Shown here: positions 35,013 through 42,599 of the stretch, one piece after another
Numbering within the stretch: position 1 is the first letter of the stretch
Layout of the letters: each line of letters begins with the position of its first letter
The notes under the pieces: generated by a model
Seen by the model: only the letters and a program-made list of their open reading frames with translations
What the model was told of the DNA's origin: nothing
Databases searched by the model: none
Made by a program: the position numbers and the translations under genes
Assembly (NCBI RefSeq): GCF_900091455.1
Contig: NZ_LT607412.1
Location: 6,634,001-6,698,000 of the forward strand
Direction: 5' to 3'
Length of the DNA stretch: 64,000 nt
From: Micromonospora coriariae
GTDB taxonomy: Bacteria; Actinomycetota; Actinomycetes; Mycobacteriales; Micromonosporaceae

Positions 35013-35058
35013 GCCCGGGCGGGCGACGGGCGTCCTCACCCGCCGCCCGCCGTCGGGC
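35013..35058. terminator. GC-rich hairpin between convergent genes
   Basis: GCCCGGGCGGGCGACGGG (35013-35030) pairs with CCCGCCGCCCGCCGTCGGGC (35039-35058) with a short bulge and one mismatch. It lies between the convergent NmrA-like (+) and TetR (-) genes, so a bidirectional terminator is likely. Confidence 0.55.
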
Positions 35059-35090
35059 TCCGCCCACACCTGCCGGCGGGGCGTGGTGGA

Positions 35091-35783
35091 CTATCCGGCC
35101 GACTCGGCGAGGAGCAGCCCGGTCAGCAGGCTGCGCAGGGCCCGCTCGAACAGGTCTGTCCGGGGCGCGGGGGGCGAGGGCTGACTGAACGCCGCGACCA
35201 GGTGCGGGTACGCCGCGAGGTCGGCGCCGGCGAAGGTGATCGACCCCGCCGTGGCCTCGCTGCGGGCGAAGAGGCTCACCACGCCGGTCACCATCGCGAT
35301 CGCCTCGAACTTGGCCGTGACGGCGCACCCAACGGGTTCCAGGATCCGGAGGCAGTTGTCGAACCAGGCCAGGCTCTCGGGGCCGATGCCGGACGGTCGG
35401 TGAATCACGTCGATCAGCCACGGGTGCCGGCGGTGCAGCGCCAACTGCCGGCGGGCCAGCAGCAACATCCCGTCCAGCCAGTCGCCCTCCGCCCGCGGGT
35501 ACGGCCGCAGCTCCCCCACCACCCGGTCGGTCATCAGGTCCAGCAGGTCGTCCCGGGATGACAGGTACCGGTAGAGCGACCCGGCCCCGGTGCCCAACGC
35601 GGTGGCGACGGCCCGCATGGAGACCGCGGCGAGTCCGTCCTCGTCCGCCAAGGCGATGGCGGCAGCGACGATGGCGTCGCGGCTGTGCGCCGGGGCGGGA
35701 CCGCGGCTGCCGCGTGCGGGCCTGGTCCAGATCGGTTGCCGGTCGGAGCCGCCGTCGTCGGATCTCGTGGGTGCGTCGCTCAC
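35091..35783 (-). CDS. TetR-family transcriptional regulator
   Basis: 230 aa from GTG 35783. Helix-turn-helix near residues 35-80: HSRDAIVAAAIALADEDGLAAVSMRAVATALGTGAGSLYRYLSSRDDLLDLMTDRV. The C-terminal ligand domain resembles the TetR_C group (RHPWLIDVIHRPSGIGPESLAWFDNCLRIL). It is divergent from an alpha/beta hydrolase across a 27-bp palindrome only 11 bp from its start, so it very likely represses both genes. Confidence 0.9.
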   Translation of the reverse strand: MSDAPTRSDDGGSDRQPIWTRPARGSRGPAPAHSRDAIVAAAIALADEDGLAAVSMRAVATALGTGAGSLYRYLSSRDDLLDLMTDRVVGELRPYPRAEGDWLDGMLLLARRQLALHRRHPWLIDVIHRPSGIGPESLAWFDNCLRILEPVGCAVTAKFEAIAMVTGVVSLFARSEATAGSITFAGADLAAYPHLVAAFSQPSPPAPRTDLFERALRSLLTGLLLAESAG

Positions 35784-35793
35784 CGATCTACTG

Positions 35794-35820
35794 TAAACTG
35801 CAAACGCCGTTCGCAGTTTA
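35794..35820. promoter_or_regulatory. 27-bp palindromic TetR operator
   Basis: TAAACTGCAAAC-GCC-GTTCGCAGTTTA: arms of 12 bp around a 3-bp centre with one mismatched pair. It lies in the 57-bp gap between the divergent tetR-like and hydrolase genes. Length, symmetry and position are those of a classical TetR operator. Confidence 0.85.
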
Positions 35821-35840
35821 AGTCGAGAGGTGGGCTGACG

Positions 35841-36677
35841 ATGGAGCGGATCACGGCACGGGACGGCGCGAGCATCGTGCTGCACTCCACGGGCACCGGG
35901 CCCGGGATCGTCGTGGTGCACGGCGGCGGCGTCACCATCGACATGTACCGACGACTGGCCACGGCGCTCGCCGACCGGTTCACCGTGCACCTCTACAACC
36001 GGCGGGGACGGGCGGACGCCCCGCCCAGGTCGACGCCCTACACCGTTGAGCAGGACATCGACGACCTCGCAGTGGTGCTGGAGCACACCGGGTCCCGCAA
36101 CGTCATAGGCCACAGCTCCGGCGGCTTCGTCGCGCTGCAGGCCGCGCTCCGGCTGCCGATCGACCGGCTCGCCCTCTACGACGCCGCGGTCTCCATCGAC
36201 GGCGGCTTTCCCGCCGCGTGGCTCGACCCCGCACAGGAGGCGCTGCGGTCCGGCGACATCGCCCGGAGCCTCACCATCACGGCCGCCGGCATCAATCCGC
36301 AAATGGCCGCGGCGAAACTCCCGTTCGGCGTGCGGCTGGTCATCGTCCGCGCGTTCATGCGTACGCCGATCGGTCGGATGATGGCCGACCTGCTGCCGAT
36401 GACCCTCGATGAGTCAGCCCTGATCCGGGCGCACGACGGCCCTGCCACCCGGTGGGCGGGCGTTACCGCCGAAGTGCTGCTCGCGTGCGGCGCCGACGGC
36501 CCGCCCTACTACGTCGACCTCAACGAGGCGCTGGCCAGCGCGTTGCCCCGGGCCCGGACCCTGGTGATTCCCCGCAGCGGCCACGACGCCGTCAACCGGG
36601 CCTATCCAAGGTTCGTGGATCCGTTCGCCACGTTCTTCGGAGCCCCGGTCACGCCGGAACGGACGGGCCACCCCTGA
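35841..36677 (+). CDS. Alpha/beta hydrolase under TetR control
   Basis: 278 aa. HGGGVTIDMYRRLATAL is the oxyanion segment, NVIGHSSGGFVALQAAL holds the nucleophile Ser near residue 95, and RSGHDAVNRAYPRFVDPFATFF the catalytic His near 255. There is no signal peptide; GAGAGGTGG supports ATG 35841. Probably a detoxifying or catabolic esterase induced when the divergent TetR releases the palindrome; substrate unknown. Confidence 0.85.
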   Translation: MERITARDGASIVLHSTGTGPGIVVVHGGGVTIDMYRRLATALADRFTVHLYNRRGRADAPPRSTPYTVEQDIDDLAVVLEHTGSRNVIGHSSGGFVALQAALRLPIDRLALYDAAVSIDGGFPAAWLDPAQEALRSGDIARSLTITAAGINPQMAAAKLPFGVRLVIVRAFMRTPIGRMMADLLPMTLDESALIRAHDGPATRWAGVTAEVLLACGADGPPYYVDLNEALASALPRARTLVIPRSGHDAVNRAYPRFVDPFATFFGAPVTPERTGHP

Positions 36678-36845
36678 CGCGCCGCGCGGGTCGCCCCACC
36701 CGTGGCCGAGCGGCGACGGTCGGCCGCGGGTCGGGCGCTTGGTTAGGGTGATGGACATGCCCGCACGCCGCCCGCCCCGCCACGACGACGGCCGGAGGTG
36801 GGCCCGACCGGCTGCCTCCGCACACACCACCGGGTCGGGCGACTG

Positions 36846-37793
36846 GTGAGTGGGGCACGCGTACCCGTCCCGCGAGGTGAATCGGCGGCACCCGCGCACG
36901 TCCGGTCCAGACTGGTCGACGCCTGCGCTCGGATCGCCCGGTCACGCCCCTTCGAGGTCGGCATCGTCGCCGTCATCCTCGCCAACGGGATCGTCCTCGG
37001 CCTGGAGACGTACCGGGGCCTGACCGTGGCGGGCACCGCCCTGCACTGGCTGGAGTTGTTCTTCCGCGCCGTCTTCGTCGTCGAGATCGGCATCCGGCTG
37101 GCCGCCTACGGCCGCCGACCCCAGGATTTCTTCCGGCACGGCTGGAACGTCTTCGACTTCGCCGTGATCGCGGCGATCTTCATTCCGGGCCTGCACGGCG
37201 ATCCGGCGCTGCTGCGTGTGGTGCGGGTCGCCCGGATGGTCAGGTTGGTGCGTTTCTCTCCGGGCCTTCGTACCATCGTCTCCGCCCTGTGGCGCAGCCT
37301 GCCGGGCGTCGGTGGTTTCCTCGCGCTGGCCGTGGTGACGCTCTACGTGTACGGCATGGCCGGTTGGCTGATCTTCGGCAGCAGGTTTCCGGACCAGTAC
37401 GGCGACATCGGCCGGTCCCTGCTGACGTTGTTCGTGCTGCTCTCCCTGGAGACGTTGCCGGACCTCATCCAGCAGGGCATGACGATCTCACCGTGGACAC
37501 TGCTCTACTACGTCAGCTACGTGGTCATCACCGTCAACCTGCTGCTCAACATCCTCATCGCGGTGATCGTGAACTCGATGGAGGAGGCACGCCGGCTGGA
37601 GATGACCGAACGGCTGGCCCCGGGGTACGACGAGGACGGCGACGGCGTACCGGACGAGGTGGATCGCATCGCGATCAGCCAACGGCTCGACGACCTGCGC
37701 GCGGTGATCGCCGAGCTGGAGCGGGAGCTGCGGATCGACCGGGATGACGGGCACAGCCGGCCGCACCGCGAGGACACCCACGCCGGACGCTGA
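36846..37793 (+). CDS. NaChBac-type voltage-gated ion channel with EF-hand-like C-terminus
   Basis: About 315 aa, six transmembrane segments. S1 is VGIVAVILANGIVLGLETY; S4 carries repeated Arg in RVVRVARMVRLVRFSPGLR; the pore helix and selectivity filter are TLFVLLSLETLPDL, comparable to the TLExW filter of bacterial sodium channels; S6 is YVVITVNLLLNILIAVIVNSMEEARR. After S6, DEDGDGVPDEVD matches a calcium-binding EF-hand-like loop (D1, D3, D5, G6, D9, D12), followed by a short coiled coil DDLRAVIAELERELR. GTG 36846 is chosen; GTG 36798 is also possible and would add 16 residues. Ion selectivity is not proven. Confidence 0.85.
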   Translation: MSGARVPVPRGESAAPAHVRSRLVDACARIARSRPFEVGIVAVILANGIVLGLETYRGLTVAGTALHWLELFFRAVFVVEIGIRLAAYGRRPQDFFRHGWNVFDFAVIAAIFIPGLHGDPALLRVVRVARMVRLVRFSPGLRTIVSALWRSLPGVGGFLALAVVTLYVYGMAGWLIFGSRFPDQYGDIGRSLLTLFVLLSLETLPDLIQQGMTISPWTLLYYVSYVVITVNLLLNILIAVIVNSMEEARRLEMTERLAPGYDEDGDGVPDEVDRIAISQRLDDLRAVIAELERELRIDRDDGHSRPHREDTHAGR

Positions 37794-37939
37794 GCTGGCT
37801 GCCTGTCCTGGTCGTCCTGTGCGGCAGGACCACGCGAGTGGTTCGCATCCATGTCGGCCATCCGACGCTCTCGCCTCGCGACGGTCAGTTGGGCTAGCGT
37901 CGATGGCGGTGCCATCGGTCCGGCCGAAGGGACTTCCGC

Positions 37940-39106
37940 ATGACGGCCAGTGTCGACAATGCTCGCCCCCACTCCGACGATTCAACCACCCTCACCACGC
38001 TGATCGACGACGTGATCCGCCCCCAGGCTCCACTCGTCGACCGGGACGGCACCTTCCCCCGGCAGAGCGTGGACGCCCTCGCCGCGGCTGGTCTGCTCGG
38101 CCTCGCCTCCTCGACCGAGGTCGGTGGCGGCGGCCGGGATATGCGCACCGTCGCGGAGGTCATCGAACGACTGGCCGCCGAGTGTGGCTCCACGGCGATG
38201 GTCGTTCTCATGCACTACACGGCGACCGCCGTCATCGAGGCGCACGGCCCGCGCGATGTCCGTGCGGCCATCGCCGCGGGTGAGCACCTGAGCACCCTGG
38301 CGTTCTCCGAGTTCGGCTCACGCAGCCACTTCTGGTCGCCGACCGGCACCGCGACGACGGACGACGGTGCGGTCCGGCTCGACGCCAGGAAGAGCTGGGT
38401 CACCTCGGCCGGCGAGGCGGACAGCTACGTCTGGTCGAGCCTCCCGCTCGCGTCGGGAGCGGGTCCGATGACGCTGTGGCTCGTTCCCGCCGGTAGCGCC
38501 GGCCTCAGCATCGCCGGCGACTTCGACGGGCTCGGCCTGCGCGGCAACGGCTCCCGGCCGATGACCGCCGACGGGGTCCGCGTTCCCCCCAGCGCGATGC
38601 TGGCCGCCGACGGCGCCGGCCTCGACACCGCGCTCAGCGCGGTCCTCCCCTGGTTCCTGGTGCTGAACGCCGCGTTCTGCCTCGGTCTCGCGGACAGCGC
38701 GGTCGCCGAAGCGGGTCGACATCTCAGCGCCACCACACTCGCGCACACCGGCGCGGCCCTTCGCGACGCACCGGTCACCCGGCGCGGCTACGCCCAGTTG
38801 AAGATCCGCACCGACGCCCTGCGCGCCTTCCTCGGCGACACCCTGACCGCGCTGGAGACCGGCCGGGAGGACGCGACGCTGCGGGTGTTGCAGGTCAAGG
38901 CGCTCGCCGGCGAGACCGCCGCCGAGGTGACCGACGGCGCGATGCAGCTCTGCGGCGGCAGCGCGTTCCGCAAGGAACTGGGCCTCGAACGCCGGTTCCG
39001 CGACTCCCGCGCGGCCCGGGTGATGGCACCCACCACCGACGCCCTGCACGACTTCGTCGGCCGTGTCGCCACCGGGCTGCCGCTGCTCGACGAGGCCAAC
39101 CGCTGA
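37940..39106 (+). CDS. Acyl-CoA dehydrogenase-like flavoprotein
   Basis: 388 aa ACAD fold. FPRQSVDALAAAGLLGLASSTEVGGGGRDMRTVAEVIERLAAECGSTAMVVLMHYTA is the N-terminal helical domain; ARKSWVTSAGEADSYVW the beta domain; ETAAEVTDGAMQLCGGSAFRKELGLERRFRDSRAARVMAPTTDALHDFVGR the C-terminal FAD region. The usual catalytic Glu region reads APTTDAL, so a flavin-dependent monooxygenase (DszC/SfnC-like) is as likely as a dehydrogenase. GAAGGGAC precedes the ATG. The stop shares A with the next start (TGATG). First gene of a three-gene cassette. Confidence 0.85.
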   Translation: MTASVDNARPHSDDSTTLTTLIDDVIRPQAPLVDRDGTFPRQSVDALAAAGLLGLASSTEVGGGGRDMRTVAEVIERLAAECGSTAMVVLMHYTATAVIEAHGPRDVRAAIAAGEHLSTLAFSEFGSRSHFWSPTGTATTDDGAVRLDARKSWVTSAGEADSYVWSSLPLASGAGPMTLWLVPAGSAGLSIAGDFDGLGLRGNGSRPMTADGVRVPPSAMLAADGAGLDTALSAVLPWFLVLNAAFCLGLADSAVAEAGRHLSATTLAHTGAALRDAPVTRRGYAQLKIRTDALRAFLGDTLTALETGREDATLRVLQVKALAGETAAEVTDGAMQLCGGSAFRKELGLERRFRDSRAARVMAPTTDALHDFVGRVATGLPLLDEANR

Positions 39107-39951
39107 TGGCGGCGCCGGCTGTCCTGATGGGCGCGGTCGCGTACGACCCCAAGGTGGTGACCATCTGGGAGGGCTTCCGCGCCTGGCTGCGAGGGCGCGG
39201 CCTGGACTTCGACTTCGTCCTCTACTCGCACTACGAACGGCAGGTCGAGGATCTCGTCGCCGGGCGGATCAACGCCGCGTGGAACTCGCCGCTCGCCTGG
39301 CTGCGGGCCGAACGGCTGGCGGCGGCCAACTGTGGCACCGTGAGCGCGCTCACCATGCGCGACACCGACCGGGACCTCACCTCGGTCGTGGTGGTGCGGG
39401 CCGACTCACCCGTCCGACGGGTCGAGGACCTGTCCGGCTCGCTCGTCGCAGTCGGTGCGGTGGACAGTCCACAGGCGACGCTCATTCCACTCGGGCACCT
39501 CGCGGCGGCCGGGGTCGAGGTTGACGTGCGCCGGTTCGACGTCGGCGTCGGGTTGCACGGCGACCACATCGGCGGCGAGCGCGACGCCGCCCGGGCCCTG
39601 GTGGCCAAGGAGGTGGACGCCGCCTGCATGATCGACGCCAACCACCTGGCGTTCGTCCAGGAGGGCACGCTGCCGCCCGACGGCACCCGGATCGTGGCGC
39701 AGACCGCACGGTACGACCACTGCAACATGACGGTGCGCGACCCGGCGTCCGCCGGGGTCCGGCTCTTCGGCGCGCTGCTGCGCGGCATGTCCTACGCCGA
39801 CCCGGAGGTACGCCCGTTGCTCGACCTCGAAGGACTGACCGCCTGGGAGGACGGCCGCAGCACGGGGTACGACGCCCTCGCCCGGGCGGTCGACGCCAGC
39901 GGGTTCTACGCGGCCGACGGGCGGGTGACCGCCGCGGACTACCGGCCGTGA
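39106..39951 (+). CDS. PhnD-like periplasmic-binding-fold protein without signal peptide
   Basis: 281 aa of the phosphate/phosphite/phosphonate-binding (PhnD/transferrin-like) fold: MGAVAYDPKVVTIWEGFRAWLRGRGLDFDFVLYSHYERQVEDLVAGRINAAWNSPLAWL, then VEDLSGSLVAVGAVDSPQATLIPLGHLAAAG. No signal peptide or lipobox is present at the coupled start, and no permease or ATPase follows, so it is probably cytoplasmic and acts as an enzyme partner or substrate carrier. Its GTGA overlap with the next gene shows tight coupling. Confidence 0.75.
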   Translation: MAAPAVLMGAVAYDPKVVTIWEGFRAWLRGRGLDFDFVLYSHYERQVEDLVAGRINAAWNSPLAWLRAERLAAANCGTVSALTMRDTDRDLTSVVVVRADSPVRRVEDLSGSLVAVGAVDSPQATLIPLGHLAAAGVEVDVRRFDVGVGLHGDHIGGERDAARALVAKEVDAACMIDANHLAFVQEGTLPPDGTRIVAQTARYDHCNMTVRDPASAGVRLFGALLRGMSYADPEVRPLLDLEGLTAWEDGRSTGYDALARAVDASGFYAADGRVTAADYRP

Positions 39952-41165
39952 GCAGCGCGCCGGCGTCCGACGCCGAGATCCACCTCGGGGGCCTGGGCTT
40001 CGGCCGGGGCGCGCACCTGCTGGTGCAACGCGGCCTCGCCTCGCTCCCGCCCGGCGGCCGGCTGGCGGTCTCCGGCCTCGACCCCGCCCTGCCGGTGCAC
40101 CTGCCCGCCTGGTGCCGGAGCCGGGGCCACCGGCTCGAATGGCCGGATCCGGCCGACCGGAGCGACCTGGTCGCGGTGGTCGTCCGCGGCGCGGCCGATG
40201 ACGACCGCTGGTTCGGCGCGGAGCGCGCCGGGCCCGCCCTGCCCTCGGCGCTCAGCAGCCACCCGCCGCCCCGGTGGGGGCTCGGCGCCCGCGGTGCGCT
40301 GCTGGAAGCCGGCGGCCCCGAGGCCCGGTTCGACCTGGACGACCGCGATCTGGTGTGGGCCGATGTCGCCCCCAAACTGTACGCGCAGGCGGCGGCGCGG
40401 CAGTGGGACCCGGAGACCGCTGTGCCGTGGGACGACGCGTTCGCGCTGCCGGCCGACGTCGAGGCGGCGGTGGTGCAGGTGATGACCTACCTTGTCGAGA
40501 ACGAGCAGGCCGCACTCGTCGTGCCGGCACGGTTCGTCGGGCGGATACACCCGCACTTCCGTGAGGTGATGCAGCTCCTCGCGGTGCAGATGGCCGACGA
40601 GGCCCGGCACATGGAGGTGTTCGGTCGGCGGGCGCTGCTCCGGGGCGCCGAGCTGGGCACGTCGTCGGCCGGCGGTCGGCAGTCGCTCTTCACACTCGTC
40701 ACCGAGTCCGACTTCGCGTTGGCCTCGTTCCTGCTCTCCGTACTCGGAGAGGGCAGCTTCGTCGATCTGCTCTCGTTCCTGGAGCAGAACGCGCCGGACC
40801 CGGTGACCCGTCGTGTCTGCTGGCTGGCGATGCAGGACGAGCGGCGGCACGTGGTGTTCGGCATGGCACACCTCGAGCACCAGGCGACCGTGGACCCCCC
40901 GCTGCGGGACCGGCTCCGCGCGGCCATCCACCGCCGCCACGACGCGCTCGTCGACACCGCGGGGCTCAACGCGGACGTGTTCGACGCGCTGGTGGTTCTC
41001 GCGGCCGGTGGCTGGCACCCCGACGACGTGTCCGCCGGTTTCGAGCAGGTGCAGAGGCTGCAGCACGTGATGGATCAGGGCCGGCAACGCCGGCTGGTAC
41101 GGCTGGGCTTCCGGCCCGACGAGGCGGCAGCGCTCTCCGCCCTGCACACCCGCAACTTCATGTAG
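39948..41165 (+). CDS. Degenerate TusA domain fused to ferritin-like diiron protein
   Basis: 405 aa. Residues 8-75 follow the TusA/SirA fold (GLGFGRGAHLLVQRGLASLPPGGRLAVSG then HLPAWCRSRGHRLEW), but the catalytic CPxP cysteine is replaced by FGRG. Residues 150-380 form a ferritin-like four-helix bundle with metal-ligand patterns VENEQAALVVPARF, MADEARHMEVFGRR, TESDFALASFLLSVLGEGSF and MQDERRHVVFGMAHLEHQ, matching two ExxH motifs plus two further Glu. A diiron oxidase or oxygenase is likely. The GTG overlaps the upstream TGA. The pathway is not known. Confidence 0.75.
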   Translation: MSSAPASDAEIHLGGLGFGRGAHLLVQRGLASLPPGGRLAVSGLDPALPVHLPAWCRSRGHRLEWPDPADRSDLVAVVVRGAADDDRWFGAERAGPALPSALSSHPPPRWGLGARGALLEAGGPEARFDLDDRDLVWADVAPKLYAQAAARQWDPETAVPWDDAFALPADVEAAVVQVMTYLVENEQAALVVPARFVGRIHPHFREVMQLLAVQMADEARHMEVFGRRALLRGAELGTSSAGGRQSLFTLVTESDFALASFLLSVLGEGSFVDLLSFLEQNAPDPVTRRVCWLAMQDERRHVVFGMAHLEHQATVDPPLRDRLRAAIHRRHDALVDTAGLNADVFDALVVLAAGGWHPDDVSAGFEQVQRLQHVMDQGRQRRLVRLGFRPDEAAALSALHTRNFM

Positions 41166-41208
41166 CGATACCGGGTGGGTCGCCAACGAGCAGTACGGTT
41201 GAGCCGCC

Positions 41209-41565
41209 ATGAACAGGGATGTCAGCTCGATCCGTGCGGAACTGCTCCACCTACGAGACCAGAGCCGGGCCCAGGCCGCAGCGTTGGACAGCGATCTGCG
41301 GAGCCTCTTCGAGGCCTCCCGGTCGTCCAACGCCGACGACGAGCACGACCCGGAGGGCAGCACTATCGCGTTCGAACGGGCCCAGCTCACCGCCGTCCTG
41401 GACGCGACGCGCCGGCGCCTCGCCGAACTCGACGTCGCGCTGCGGCGGGTCGAGGCCGGCACCTACGGCGTGTGTGAACGGTGCTCCCGCCCGATTCCCG
41501 CCGAACGACTCGCCGCCCGCCCCTCAGCGAGCACGTGTGTCGGCTGCGCCAGCCGGACCCGCTAG
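41209..41565 (+). CDS. TraR/DksA-family zinc-finger protein
   Basis: 118 aa. The N-terminal coiled coil (about residues 5-80) is followed by a four-Cys zinc finger CERCSRPIPAERLAARPSASTCVGC. Proteins of this type act through the RNA polymerase secondary channel or are RbpA-independent stress factors; the residues at the coiled-coil tip are not a classical DxxDxA. The TAG stop overlaps the nrdB stop on the other strand by 4 bp. Confidence 0.85.
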   Translation: MNRDVSSIRAELLHLRDQSRAQAAALDSDLRSLFEASRSSNADDEHDPEGSTIAFERAQLTAVLDATRRRLAELDVALRRVEAGTYGVCERCSRPIPAERLAARPSASTCVGCASRTR

Positions 41566-42599
41566 AAGTCGTCGTCGAAGGCGACGGTGCCGCTGACCCC
41601 GACCTGGTAGGCCGACACCCGCCGCTCGAAGAAGTTGGACAGCTCCTGCACGTCCTGCAACTCCATGAAGGCGAACGGGTTGGCCGACCCGTAGTGCGGC
41701 GCGATTCCGAGCTGGACGAGACGCCGGTCGGCGACGTGCTGGAGGTACTCCCGCATGTCGGTCAGCGTCAGGCCGGGCACGCCGTGGCCGAGCAGGTCCT
41801 CGGCGAACTGCACCTCGCACTCGACGGCCTCGGTGAGCATCTGGCGGACCTGCCCGGCGAGATCGTCGTCGAACAGGTCCGGCTCCTCGGCGCGGACGGT
41901 ATCGACGACGTCGAACGCGAAGGCCATGTGCATGGACTCGTCGCGGAACACCCAGTTGGTGCCGGAGGCGAGACCGTGCAGCAGGCCGCGAGAGCGCAGG
42001 AAGTAGACGTACGCGAACGCGCCGTAGAAGAACAGTCCCTCGATGCAGGCGGCGAAGCAGATGAGGTTGAGCAGGAACTTCCGCCGGTCCTCGCGGGACC
42101 GCAGCTCGCGCAGGTTGGTGAGGGAGTCGATCCAGCGGAAGCAGAAGTCGGCCTTACGGCGGATCGAGGGGATGTTCTCGATGGCGGCGAAGGCGGCGAA
42201 CCGCTCGCTCTCGTCCGGCACGTACGTGTCGAGCAGGTTGAGATAGAACTGGACGTGCACCGCCTCCTCGAACAGCTGCCGGGACAGGTAGAGGCGGCCC
42301 TCCGGGCTGTTGACGTGCTGGTAGAGGTTGAGCACGAGGTTGTTGGCGACGATGGTGTCGCCGGTGGCGAAGAACGCGACCAGCCGGCTGACCAGGTGCC
42401 GCTCGGCCGGGGAGAGCTTGTCGAGGTCCGCGAGGTCGGCGTGCAGGTCGACCTCCTCGACCGTCCAGGTGTTGCGGATGGCGTCGCGGAACCGGTCGAA
42501 GAAGTGCGGGTAGCGCATCGGGCGGAGGGTGAGGTCCATCCCCGGGTCGAGCAGCATGTGCGTGGTCCTCGTGTCGGTGGTGGTGTCGGCGGCGGTCAC
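41562..42599 (-). CDS. nrdB: Class Ia ribonucleotide reductase beta subunit
   Basis: 345 aa R2 protein. Iron ligands are seen as the Asp/Glu in FFATGDTIVANN, EEAVH, ECEVQFAEDLL and FRDESMHMAF. The Tyr four residues after the EEAVH His (EEAVHVQFY) lies where the radical Tyr of E. coli NrdB sits. The C-terminus NPFAFMELQDVQELSNFFERRVSAYQVG and final FDDDF fit a tail that docks on the alpha subunit. The GTG start overlaps the nrdA TGA; ATG 14 codons later is an alternative. Makes the diiron-tyrosyl radical for deoxyribonucleotide synthesis. Confidence 0.93.
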   Translation of the reverse strand: MTAADTTTDTRTTHMLLDPGMDLTLRPMRYPHFFDRFRDAIRNTWTVEEVDLHADLADLDKLSPAERHLVSRLVAFFATGDTIVANNLVLNLYQHVNSPEGRLYLSRQLFEEAVHVQFYLNLLDTYVPDESERFAAFAAIENIPSIRRKADFCFRWIDSLTNLRELRSREDRRKFLLNLICFAACIEGLFFYGAFAYVYFLRSRGLLHGLASGTNWVFRDESMHMAFAFDVVDTVRAEEPDLFDDDLAGQVRQMLTEAVECEVQFAEDLLGHGVPGLTLTDMREYLQHVADRRLVQLGIAPHYGSANPFAFMELQDVQELSNFFERRVSAYQVGVSGTVAFDDDF

